This document shows, piece by piece, positions 1 to 7,745 of a DNA stretch of 64,000 nucleotides (within the stretch, counting starts at the first letter, position 1; every line of letters begins with the position of its first letter). Both the position numbers and the translations under genes were made by a program. Source of the DNA: JANMCE01 sp963791625 (lineage in GTDB: Bacteria; Actinomycetota; Acidimicrobiia; Acidimicrobiales; Ilumatobacteraceae); NCBI GenBank assembly GCA_963791625.1, contig CAWBTA010000005.1, positions 62,001 to 126,000 on the forward strand, read 5' to 3'. A model generated the notes under the pieces. The model searched no databases, was not told where the DNA came from, and saw only the letters and a list, made by a program, of their open reading frames with translations.

Positions 1-1429
1 TCAGTACCCACGGGTCGGGAATGAGTTCCCGGCACGTGACCAGCCCGAAATCGAGCCGGCCCAGGTAGCTCTGCACCGTGATGTTCATCCCTTGACCATC
101 GACAATGGTGGACACCGGGTAGAAGTGCTGCAGCAGATTTCCCCCGAGATACAGCGGAACGTTCGGGCCGGGCACGTTCGAGATCACCACATTGAACGGC
201 GGGTTCATACGATCAGCAACCCTGGCCCTGGTCACGATCCGCGACGCTCGGGCCAAGACTGCTGGCGGGGCGAAGTGGGCGAGATCGGTCAGCAGGTCGG
301 CGGGCACTGCCTTCTGCATCTCCTTCACCGACTTCATGGAATGGTGGATGGCCATCAGCCGCTCTACCGGGTCGGCGATGTTGGTGTGTAACGAACACAA
401 CACCGACGCCACCCGGTTGGAGTAAAGGTCGGCGTCTGACTCGGTGCGGATGGACACCGGCACCATCGACACCAGCGGCTCCGTTGGAAGCTCGTTGCGT
501 TGGAGCAGGTAGTCACGCAGCATGCCGGCACTGATAGCCATCACGACGTCGTTCAGGGTGACACCGTAGGCACGGCGCACGATCTTGGCGTCCTCGATGG
601 GGAACGATCGGAACGCGAATCGGCGATGCGCGGTGATGCCCTTGTTGAATGACGTCTTCGGTGCGGGGCCGCTGGTGATGAGCGGGAATTGCTCGGGGCG
701 AGCCGGCAGAAACTTGGCCAGCGCCTCACCGATGCCGGGGATTTGCGTGAGGCCCATGGCGGCCGGCATCCCGGCAAGGCCGGTCTTTTGGCGAATACCG
801 GTGAGGCTGGAGAACAGCTGGCGCTGCATGCGAAAGGCACGAGCAGGGTTGCGCGACCAGTTCACCGCGGTGCGCACCATGAGCTCGCCGAACGACGGTT
901 CGGATTCACCCTTCCAGACCGTCTCCGGCGGTTCGATGGCGCGTCCGGCTGGGTCGGTATCGAGCAGGGTGGTGAGCATTTCCACGCCCTGCACACCATC
1001 GATGGTTGCGTGATGAATCTTCTGCAGCAGAGCGACGCGATTGTCGGCGAGACCTTCGATCACCCACATTTCCCACAGCGGATGGGACCGGTCGAGCGGA
1101 CGGGCGACGAGGCGGGCCACCAGTTCACCAAGCTGCTGATCGTTGCCGGGCGGTGCGACGGCGGTCTCGCGCACGTGGAAGTCGAGATCGAAATCGGCAT
1201 CATCAACCCAGTACGGGTGATCGAGTCCGAACGGTACCGTTACGAGTTTGCGGCGCAGTACGGGTAGCAGGTGGAGCCGTTGTTCGATGGCCTTGATCAG
1301 CGACGTATAAAACTCACCCGGCGCCCGATTCTTGTCGACTTCATACACGGTGAGAGAGGCAACGTGTCCGAACTGCCGGGCCGTTTCGATACTGAGGAAG
1401 CTGGTGTCGAGTCCCGTCAGCTGGCGCAT
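1..1429 (-). CDS. WS/DGAT family acyltransferase (wax ester synthase / diacylglycerol acyltransferase), C-terminus cut by window edge
   Basis: The product should transfer acyl groups from acyl-CoA to fatty alcohols or diacylglycerol to make storage wax esters or triacylglycerol. The catalytic motif HHATIDG is present with the His pair at about residues 139-140. The start at 1429 gives MRQLTGLDTSFLSIET, the usual N-terminus of the family; an in-frame ATG at 1450 directly abuts the upstream stop and would add seven residues. Near the end the family motif NVVISNVPGP is followed by LDFGLVTCRELIPDPW, so only a few residues lie beyond base 1. It sits directly downstream of the carbonic anhydrase gene on the same strand and is probably cotranscribed. 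Family assignment is secure; whether the product is wax ester or triacylglycerol cannot be told. Confidence 0.93.
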   Translation of the reverse strand, partial: MRQLTGLDTSFLSIETARQFGHVASLTVYEVDKNRAPGEFYTSLIKAIEQRLHLLPVLRRKLVTVPFGLDHPYWVDDADFDLDFHVRETAVAPPGNDQQLGELVARLVARPLDRSHPLWEMWVIEGLADNRVALLQKIHHATIDGVQGVEMLTTLLDTDPAGRAIEPPETVWKGESEPSFGELMVRTAVNWSRNPARAFRMQRQLFSSLTGIRQKTGLAGMPAAMGLTQIPGIGEALAKFLPARPEQFPLITSGPAPKTSFNKGITAHRRFAFRSFPIEDAKIVRRAYGVTLNDVVMAISAGMLRDYLLQRNELPTEPLVSMVPVSIRTESDADLYSNRVASVLCSLHTNIADPVERLMAIHHSMKSVKEMQKAVPADLLTDLAHFAPPAVLARASRIVTRARVADRMNPPFNVVISNVPGPNVPLYLGGNLLQHFYPVSTIVDGQGMNITVQSYLGRLDFGLVTCRELIPDPWVL

Positions 1430-1450
1430 CAGCTCACAGTACCGCGGCAT

Positions 1451-1978
1451 CTACTTCGCTGCGGCCGGGCGCTGCCAACGAATGACGTGATCGATCTCGC
1501 CGCTCTCGACGTCGTACACAAACCCGGCCACGACCTTGAGGGTGGTGAGGTACGGCTTGGATGCGAGCAGGTCGAGGTCTTCGCGAAGAGCGGCAGCGTG
1601 ATCGTCGATGGGGAAGAACCCGAAGTCGGCGCCGGTACGTTTGCGCAATTCCTCATCGGAGACACCGGCAAGGCCGCACTTGGTGTGCTGCATGATAACA
1701 ACCGTGTCGACCCCGAGAATGTGCGTGGAAAGGGCGAGGCTGCGCAGCATGTCCTCGGTAATGCGACCGCCGGCGTTGCGCAACACGTGCGCTTCACCGA
1801 GGTGCAGGCCGAGGGCGGCGAACACGTCGATGCGAGCATCCATGCACGTCACCACGGCGAGGTGACGACTGGGCTTGGCATCGGCCACACTCGCACGAGC
1901 AGCTGCGTATCCGTCATTGGCAGCGAGGAGCGACCCGATCTGTGACATGGGGTTCTGACTATCAGCTTCCGCGGCCAT
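1451..1978 (-). CDS. Beta-class carbonic anhydrase
   Basis: Reversible hydration of CO2 to bicarbonate in the cytoplasm. The 175-residue protein shows the beta-class zinc site: Cys45 in CMDAR (with the Asp47/Arg49 dyad), then His98 and Cys101 in HTKCG. RNAGGR at about 67-72 is also typical. The start at 1978 is the first ATG; MSQIGSLLAAN at 1945 is an alternative that matches the usual family N-terminus. The stop abuts the WS/DGAT gene, and the 85-bp gap to the oxidoreductase gene holds divergent promoters. Confidence 0.95.
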   Translation of the reverse strand: MAAEADSQNPMSQIGSLLAANDGYAAARASVADAKPSRHLAVVTCMDARIDVFAALGLHLGEAHVLRNAGGRITEDMLRSLALSTHILGVDTVVIMQHTKCGLAGVSDEELRKRTGADFGFFPIDDHAAALREDLDLLASKPYLTTLKVVAGFVYDVESGEIDHVIRWQRPAAAK

Positions 1979-2001
1979 TTCTCAAACCTATGCGTTCCGG
2001 C

Positions 2002-2028
2002 TGTCACAAATCGTGGGGGCGATTCGTC
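2002..2028 (+). promoter_or_regulatory. Candidate ECF41 sigma-factor promoter
   Basis: TGTCACA at 2002-2008, a spacer of exactly 16 bases, then CGTC at 2025-2028. This matches the published ECF41 target consensus TGTCACA-N16-CGTC as I recall it. It lies 35 bases upstream of the oxidoreductase start, whose ribosome site GAGGAGG is at about 2051-2057. The ECF41-type sigma gene is the second gene of this operon, so autoregulation is the simple reading. Confidence 0.8.
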
Positions 2029-2063
2029 GTACCGGATGAGAGAACAAAACGAGGAGGCTTTCG

Positions 2064-3314
2064 ATGGAAGACATCATCGTCATTGGTGCCGGACTGGCCG
2101 GGCTGGCGGCCGGCGCAATGGCTGCAACAACAGGCCAGCGCGTGGTGGTCTTGGACGCCCACGGCGGCAACGGGCGAGCCCAAACGACCGAACGCGACGG
2201 ATTCGTGTTCAACGGCGGACCTCGTGCTCTGTATCGCGGCGGCGGCGCTGAGCGCGTGTTGCATTCCCTCGGTATCCATCCGACTGGCGGGGCGCCATCC
2301 TCGGTCAGCTACGGCACTCGTGGCGGCGTGACGGATGTTCTGCCTTCGGGGCCGGGCAGCATGCTGCGGACCAAGCTCCTGGGACCAGGGGCCAAGCTGC
2401 AACTCGCAGGATTCATGGCAAAGCTGCCACGCATCGATACCACGACCCTGGCCGGCGTCACCATGGACGAGTGGCTCGCGGCGGCCCGTCTGCGGCCAGA
2501 GGTCGAGGCGCTGGCCCGCATGATCCTGAGGGTTTCGACGTACTGCGAACGCCCCGATGTGTTGTCGGCCGACGCCGGCGTGATGATGGTGCAACACAGT
2601 CTCGGGCTCGGCGTGATCTACCTCGATGATGGTTGGAAACAGCTGACCGATGCGCTGCGAGGGGTCATTGCCGAACACGGTGGCTCGATTCGCACGCACG
2701 CCGCGGTTCGCCAAGTTCGGTCAGCCGATCACACGGCCGAGGTCGAACTGATAGACGGAACGATGCTGCGGGCCAATGCGGCGATCGTGGCAGTGGGCGG
2801 GCCAACCGCCACCGCCGCACTCTTGGAATCGCCTCCACCGTCGTGGTCGTCGCTTGGCCCGGACGCGACAGCGGCCTGTCTCGAGCTGGGTCTGCGAACG
2901 CCGACGGAGAAGCGGCTCTACTTTGGCCTGGATGCACCGCTCTACTACTCGGTGCACTGCCCTCCGGCTCGAATCGCACCGCCCGGGCAAGCAGTGGCGC
3001 ATGTGATGCGATACCTCGGTGCCAGCGACCCAACCGTTGAAGAGGCCCGCACCCAACTCGAGGCGCATGCTGCTGCCGCTGGTGTTGCCGCCGGCAACAT
3101 CGTCACGCAGCGCTATCTTCATCGCATGGTCGCCTCGTACGCCATCCCGGTTGCCGCCAATGGCGGACTGCCCGGCCGTCCGGGCATTGCAGTGGACGGC
3201 AGCCCACATGTGTTCGTCGCGGGGGACTGGGTCGGTTCGGAAGGGATGCTGGCTGACGCGGTCTTCGCCAGCGCCGCGAGCGCCGTGCAAGCGGCACGAC
3301 TGGTGTCGGTGTAG
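2064..3314 (+). CDS. FAD-dependent oxidoreductase (phytoene desaturase/amine oxidase-like)
   Basis: A 416-residue flavoprotein. Residues 5-17 form the Rossmann dinucleotide motif VIGAGLAGLAAG, followed by VVVLDAHGGNGR, and the C-terminal FAD motif VFVAGDWVGSEGMLADAVFAS is near residues 385-405. The substrate is unknown; similarity is to the NAD(P)/FAD amine oxidase and desaturase superfamily. A strong ribosome site (GAGGAGG) precedes the ATG. Its stop overlaps the GTG start of the sigma gene by one base, so the two are translationally coupled. ECF41 sigma factors are known to be encoded beside carboxymuconolactone decarboxylases, oxidoreductases or epimerases; this is the oxidoreductase case and the probable regulon member. 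Confidence 0.85.
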   Translation: MEDIIVIGAGLAGLAAGAMAATTGQRVVVLDAHGGNGRAQTTERDGFVFNGGPRALYRGGGAERVLHSLGIHPTGGAPSSVSYGTRGGVTDVLPSGPGSMLRTKLLGPGAKLQLAGFMAKLPRIDTTTLAGVTMDEWLAAARLRPEVEALARMILRVSTYCERPDVLSADAGVMMVQHSLGLGVIYLDDGWKQLTDALRGVIAEHGGSIRTHAAVRQVRSADHTAEVELIDGTMLRANAAIVAVGGPTATAALLESPPPSWSSLGPDATAACLELGLRTPTEKRLYFGLDAPLYYSVHCPPARIAPPGQAVAHVMRYLGASDPTVEEARTQLEAHAAAAGVAAGNIVTQRYLHRMVASYAIPVAANGGLPGRPGIAVDGSPHVFVAGDWVGSEGMLADAVFASAASAVQAARLVSV

Positions 3315-4186
3315 TGAATGCATCGGAGGTGTTCGAGCGCGAACGATCCCGGCTGCTCGGGTTGGCCTACCGCACACTGGGCACGTTCGCAGACGCCGAG
3401 GATGTGGTGCAAGAAGCTTGGTTGCGTTTGCAACGAACGGAATTGACCTCCCTCGACAACCCCGCAGCATGGCTGACCACCGTCACCACTCGGCTGGCCA
3501 TCGACCGACTACGACAGCAACAACGCCTCCGGGAGGAGTACGTCGGCCCGTGGCTGCCCGAACCCATCGCCACCACTGAAGACCCCAGTCGCACGGTAGA
3601 GATGGCCGAAAGCCTGACGGCTGGGTTTCTTGTGCTCCTTGAGACGCTCGGTCCCAACGAACGCGCCGCGTTCTTACTGGTGGAAGTCTTCGGCGAGCCA
3701 TACGCTCAAGTGGCAGCGATCTTGGACCGCTCCGAAGCCTCCTGTCGCCAGCTGGTGCATCGGGCGAGGGTCCGTATCGAGGCGGGTCGACCCCGGTTCA
3801 AAGCCGCTCCCGCCGAAGCCGAGCAGGTTGCCGCCGCGTTTGCCCAGGCAACCATGAGCGGCGATGTGGACGCACTGCTGGCCCTGATCTCCGATGAAAT
3901 CCAACTCGTCTCCGACGGAGGCGCTTTGCAGCACGCTGCCCGACGACCCATTGTCCGACCCGATCAGGTTGCGCGCTTCCTGCTCAACGTTGTGCGTCGC
4001 CTTCCGGCTGGCGTGACGTTCGAAAGCTCGGTGCTGAATGGTGAGCCCTCACTGATCCTGTGGAACGAAGGGGCGCCGATGATGACGATGCAACTCGACA
4101 TCGGCGCCAACCAAGTCCAGCGCATCCGTTTCGTCATCAACCGCGACAAACTCAGCCACCTCACCAGCCCCGTCGCCCTGCGCTAG
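3314..4186 (+). CDS. ECF41-type RNA polymerase sigma factor with fused SnoaL-like C-terminal domain
   Basis: A 290-residue sigma-70 family protein. Sigma region 2 covers about residues 8-75 (AYRTLGTFADAEDVVQEAWL) and region 4 about 105-155. An NTF2/SnoaL-like extension runs from about 165 to 285. ECF41 hallmarks are visible: WLPEP at 80-84 in the linker, a DGGGKV-like DGGALQH at 201-207, and an NPDKL-like NRDKL at 276-280. The C-terminal domain of this group acts in place of an anti-sigma factor. The GTG start overlaps the oxidoreductase stop. The promoter of the operon matches the ECF41 consensus. Confidence 0.92.
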   Translation: MNASEVFERERSRLLGLAYRTLGTFADAEDVVQEAWLRLQRTELTSLDNPAAWLTTVTTRLAIDRLRQQQRLREEYVGPWLPEPIATTEDPSRTVEMAESLTAGFLVLLETLGPNERAAFLLVEVFGEPYAQVAAILDRSEASCRQLVHRARVRIEAGRPRFKAAPAEAEQVAAAFAQATMSGDVDALLALISDEIQLVSDGGALQHAARRPIVRPDQVARFLLNVVRRLPAGVTFESSVLNGEPSLILWNEGAPMMTMQLDIGANQVQRIRFVINRDKLSHLTSPVALR

Positions 4187-4322
4187 CAAAGGGATGTCGC
4201 ATTCTGATCGCAGAGTTAGCCGGTTCCTCCAGGCGGACGTACGCACACCGTGGTCTGAGCCGGACGAACCAAAACGCCACGCCAACCCGAGTTTCGTCCG
4301 AGGGTTATAGCCTCTTCGGCAG

Positions 4323-6101
4323 ATGAAGAAAATCCTTCGGTCTCCTCGTGGGTTTGTTTTGTTGGCCGTGCTGGTGTTGGCAGTCAGCACGTTCTTTGCG
4401 ACGCGCTCATCGGACAACGTGAACAAGCTCTCGCTCGGGGCTTTTGAGACCAAGCTGCATGATGGCGGCATCAAGACGGCCAAGCTCGGCGACCGGAATC
4501 ACCAGGTCACCGGCACGCTGGTCGACGGCACGAAGTACAAGGCCAACTTCCCCGATCGCTACGCCGGAGAACTTACGACGAAGATCCTCGACGCCAAGGT
4601 GGCGTTTGAGACCGATCCGCAGCCCACATCGACCCTCACGGTGCTGCTCTACAACTTCTTGCCGACCATTCTCGTGCTCGGCGTGCTGGTGTGGTTCCTG
4701 ATGAAGGGGCCGGGCGGCAAGGGAGTTATGCAGCTCGGCCGATCGAAAGCCAAACGCTTCGTCATCGGTGGCCCGACCGTGACGTTCGCCGATGTGGCCG
4801 GCATCGATGAGGCGGTCGAGGAGCTGACCGAGATCCGAGAGTTCCTGAAGGAGCCTGCCCGTTTCCAGGCGGTCGGCGCCCGCATCCCGCGTGGGGTGCT
4901 TCTGGCCGGCCCTCCCGGAACCGGCAAGACACTGCTCGCCCGGGCCGTGGCCGGTGAGTCGGGCGTGCCGTTCTTCTCCATCAGCGGATCAGACTTTGTG
5001 GAGATGTTCGTTGGCGTCGGCTCGGCGCGCGTCCGGGACCTCTTCACGCAAGCGAAAGCAGTTGCACCTGCAATTATCTTTGTTGACGAGATCGACGCGG
5101 TCGGTCGGCAGCGGGGTCAGGGTTTGGCCGGGGCCAACGACGAGCGCGAGCAGACCCTGAACCAACTCCTGGTCGAGATGGACGGCTTCGAAAACAACAC
5201 CGGCGTCATCGTGATGGCAGGCACCAACCGGGTGGACATCCTGGACAAGGCGCTGCTCCGACCGGGCCGATTTGATCGCCAGATCACGCTCGACAAGCCC
5301 GACCTGCGCGGCCGCCTGGCCATTCTCAACGTGCACGCCAAGGGCAAGCCGTTCGCCAACGATATCGACCTGCAAACCATCGCCAAGCGCACCCCCGGCT
5401 TCACGGGCGCCGATCTTGCCAACGTGCTGAACGAGGCCGCCATCTTCACGGCTCGCCGCAGCGAAACGACGATCACCTCAGCCGACGTCGACTCGGCCAT
5501 CGACCGAGTGCTGGCCGGGCCGGAGAAGAAGGGTCGCATTCTCAGCGACGATGAGAAGCGCATCACCGCATTTCATGAGGCCGGACACGCGCTTGTGGGC
5601 ATCACCACCAAGAGCGGCGACCCGATCCACAAAGTTTCCATCGTGGCTCGGGGCCAGGCGCTCGGCGTCACGATTACGTTGCCCGAGGACGAACGATTTA
5701 CCCAGCGGCGCAGCGAGCTGGAAGACCGACTGGCGATGATGTTCGGTGGGCTGTGCGCTGAGGTGCTGGTGTTCGGCGAACCGACCACCGGCGCGCAGAA
5801 CGACATCGAGCAAGCCACCCGCATCGCCCGTCTGATGGTCACCCAGTTCGGCATGAGCGACAAAATCGGCCTGATCCAGATCGGCCAGATTGAACCAGAG
5901 TTCGGTGCACCTCAGGAACACAGCGAGGCCACGGCCCAAGCAGTCGATGCCGAGGTTCGGGTCCTGCTGGAACGGGCTCGCACGCGGGCCACGCAGATCC
6001 TCACTGACCGGCGCGACACCTTGAACGCCGTGGCCGAAACACTTATCGAGCGGGAGTCACTCACGGGCGACGACCTGCTGGCGATCTGCGGTCCTCGGTA
6101 G
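4323..6101 (+). CDS. ftsH: ATP-dependent zinc metalloprotease FtsH
   Basis: Membrane-anchored AAA+ protease that degrades misfolded membrane and regulatory proteins. It has 592 residues. Transmembrane helices lie at about 10-27 and 105-125 with a short extracytoplasmic region between. Walker A is GPPGTGKT (about 196-203), Walker B IIFVDEID, and the second region of homology includes NRVDILDKALLRPGRFDR. The zinc site HEAGH is at about 418-422. It is shorter than many FtsH proteins (610-650) because the C-terminal tail is missing. The 135 bases upstream show no gene. It converges with the LysW-like gene, with five bases between the stops. Confidence 0.95.
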   Translation: MKKILRSPRGFVLLAVLVLAVSTFFATRSSDNVNKLSLGAFETKLHDGGIKTAKLGDRNHQVTGTLVDGTKYKANFPDRYAGELTTKILDAKVAFETDPQPTSTLTVLLYNFLPTILVLGVLVWFLMKGPGGKGVMQLGRSKAKRFVIGGPTVTFADVAGIDEAVEELTEIREFLKEPARFQAVGARIPRGVLLAGPPGTGKTLLARAVAGESGVPFFSISGSDFVEMFVGVGSARVRDLFTQAKAVAPAIIFVDEIDAVGRQRGQGLAGANDEREQTLNQLLVEMDGFENNTGVIVMAGTNRVDILDKALLRPGRFDRQITLDKPDLRGRLAILNVHAKGKPFANDIDLQTIAKRTPGFTGADLANVLNEAAIFTARRSETTITSADVDSAIDRVLAGPEKKGRILSDDEKRITAFHEAGHALVGITTKSGDPIHKVSIVARGQALGVTITLPEDERFTQRRSELEDRLAMMFGGLCAEVLVFGEPTTGAQNDIEQATRIARLMVTQFGMSDKIGLIQIGQIEPEFGAPQEHSEATAQAVDAEVRVLLERARTRATQILTDRRDTLNAVAETLIERESLTGDDLLAICGPR

Positions 6102-6106
6102 AAGCT

Positions 6107-6277
6107 CTACTCGCCCCAGTCCTCCTCCTCGGTCGGCGCAAGCGCGAGTTCGGTGGGGTCGAGGGTGGTGACTTCGAGTTCGGCGCCACAGTCGGCACAG
6201 CGCACCAACTCCTGAAGGAGCGGGGCCGTCTTGAATGTGATCGTCGCACCGCATTCCGGGCATTCGGCAGTGTTCAC
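6107..6277 (-). CDS. LysW-like amino-group carrier protein
   Basis: A 56-residue acidic protein. It has a zinc ribbon, CPEC (residues 5-8) and CADC (about 25-28), followed by the strictly conserved C-terminus EDWGE. In LysW/ArgW carrier proteins the terminal Glu is the attachment point for aminoadipate or glutamate during lysine or arginine synthesis, and related carriers serve in specialised metabolite synthesis. The start is GTG with AGAGGTGG just upstream. No LysX ligase, LysZ kinase or LysY reductase is visible in this window, so the partner enzymes must be elsewhere or the carrier has another role. Zinc ribbon plus EDWGE makes the family call firm; the pathway is not established. Confidence 0.88.
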   Translation of the reverse strand: MNTAECPECGATITFKTAPLLQELVRCADCGAELEVTTLDPTELALAPTEEEDWGE

Positions 6278-6502
6278 GGCCACCTCTCGATCGTTGCCTG
6301 GTGCAGCGGATGCTACTGGGCACCAAGCGCCCGGCTGCCCGCCTGAGGTATCGACGCGTCGCAGCCGCCAGACAACTTCCGCGCGGATCCGTCACGCGTG
6401 GCGCCGAAGGTCGGGTTGACCGTCAAGAAATTTCAAAAAGACCCTGAAAAGGGGCCGATTCCCGAAACGGTTCAGCTCCGCACCCGGTACGATGGTTCTG
6501 TT

Positions 6503-7018
6503 ATGGCTCCACGAACTAAGGGCAAGTGGGCCCAGGGTATTCAGCCGAGAAACTTCAGCTGGATCATTAAAGACCAACTCGCCGTCTGCGAACGGCCGGG
6601 TGGGTACGGCAGCAACCACCGCCGGGTCCGACGCCAAGAAGAGATCATCTGGATTCGTGAGCAGGGCTTCGGCTGCATCGTGTCGCTCATCGCCGCGCCC
6701 CACAACCTCCACAACTACGAAGAGCTGGGTGTTCCCTACATCCACCGCCCGTTCAGCCAGACCGACGACGCCCTCGTGTCGCTCGGCCATCTCTACCCCG
6801 AGATGCACCAGATGCTGCGCAACGGCACCAAACTCATCGTGCACAGCGAAGAAGTTGGCGACAAGGTTGCCGGCGTGATGGGCGGCTACATCCGCTGGGC
6901 CAAGCTCGTCACCGACGAGCCAAAGTGCACCACCACGATCGAAACCATCCTGTCTCGCCAGCTCGATCCCTTCGGCCGCAGCCTCATCGGCATCGCCGCA
7001 GCCCTCCGCCCCGCCTGA
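6503..7018 (+). CDS. Dual-specificity phosphatase-like protein lacking the catalytic cysteine
   Basis: A 171-residue cytoplasmic protein with the layout of small dual-specificity phosphatases: NFSWII and LAVCERPGG near the N-terminus, VSLIAAPHN, PFSQTDDA as general-acid-loop-like region, and a P-loop position at residues 114-121. That loop reads HSEEVGDK, where active enzymes have HCxxGxxR, so Cys is Ser115 and Arg is Lys121. It therefore cannot use the usual phosphocysteine mechanism and may bind a phosphorylated partner. The start at ATG 6503 gives MAPRTKGKW; a -10-like TACGAT at 6488-6493 lies so close that a nearly leaderless message is possible. The 225 bases upstream, to the LysW-like gene, hold no further gene. 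Confidence 0.6.
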   Translation: MAPRTKGKWAQGIQPRNFSWIIKDQLAVCERPGGYGSNHRRVRRQEEIIWIREQGFGCIVSLIAAPHNLHNYEELGVPYIHRPFSQTDDALVSLGHLYPEMHQMLRNGTKLIVHSEEVGDKVAGVMGGYIRWAKLVTDEPKCTTTIETILSRQLDPFGRSLIGIAAALRPA

Positions 7019-7079
7019 ACGCAGGCACTGTTACGCTTTCCACTGGTGACGCGGGTCACCATTGCGGAAGGGCGAAGTC

Positions 7080-7741
7080 ATGACGGATCAGTTCGCTGCG
7101 GGTTGGTATCCCGACCCTGTCGGCACGCCTCGGTTGCGGTACTTCGACGGGCACGCATGGACGGAGCACTACACGGTTCTGACTCCAGCTGCGTGGCCAC
7201 CGCCTCAAACGTCGAGCATGCCAGTCGAGCAACAAGCGCGCACGTGGTGGAAGCGAAAGCGCGTATTGATACCCGCGGCCGTAGTCGGCTTACTGGCGAT
7301 CAATGCCGCGAACACGCCAAGGGCCAATCGGGTCGCGACGTCGCCGGCCACGACCATCGCCACCCAGGTGCTGGCAGCCCACGTGACCTCAACGGTTCCC
7401 GCGAGTTCTTTGACGATCGCAGCGATCCCAACAACAGCGGCCGCGCCTGCTTCCACGGTTGCCCTGCCGACGGCCGCGACAACGATTGCAACTACAACTC
7501 CGGCTGCAACCGAGCCGCCTCAAGTGCTCCCGATAGCGGCACCCATCGACACGGAGCCACCGGCCGCTGAGCCCGAAACAACTACTCCCCGCGGACGAAG
7601 GCCACTACCGCGCAAGCTCCATCCCTCTACTTCAAGAACTGTACCGAGGCGAGGGCCGCAGGTGTGACACCGCTACGCCAAGGCGATCCGGGCTATGCCG
7701 CTCACCTCGATAGAGACAACGACGGCATCGCCTGCGAGTAG
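7080..7741 (+). CDS. DUF2510 / Excalibur-domain envelope protein, split by a frameshift
   Basis: The N-terminus (GWYPDPVGTPRLRYFDGHAWTEH) is a DUF2510 domain. A basic stretch and hydrophobic segment (about residues 60-75) and a long Ala/Thr/Pro linker follow. In the first frame translation ends at 7667. In another frame a complete Excalibur calcium-binding domain is read from about 7629 to 7741, with YFKNCTEARAAG and the DxDxDGxxCE signature DRDNDGIACE. The switch falls at the CCCC run at 7587-7590: one extra C would join both parts through TTPPRTKATTAQAP. A sequencing error is the first explanation; mutation is the alternative. Excalibur proteins are usually extracellular. Confidence 0.75.
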
Positions 7742-7745
7742 TTGC

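Noticed and set aside
2004..3470. Long minus-strand frames opposite the FAD oxidoreductase
   Set aside because: Composition follows the codon positions of the real gene, and no domain is seen.
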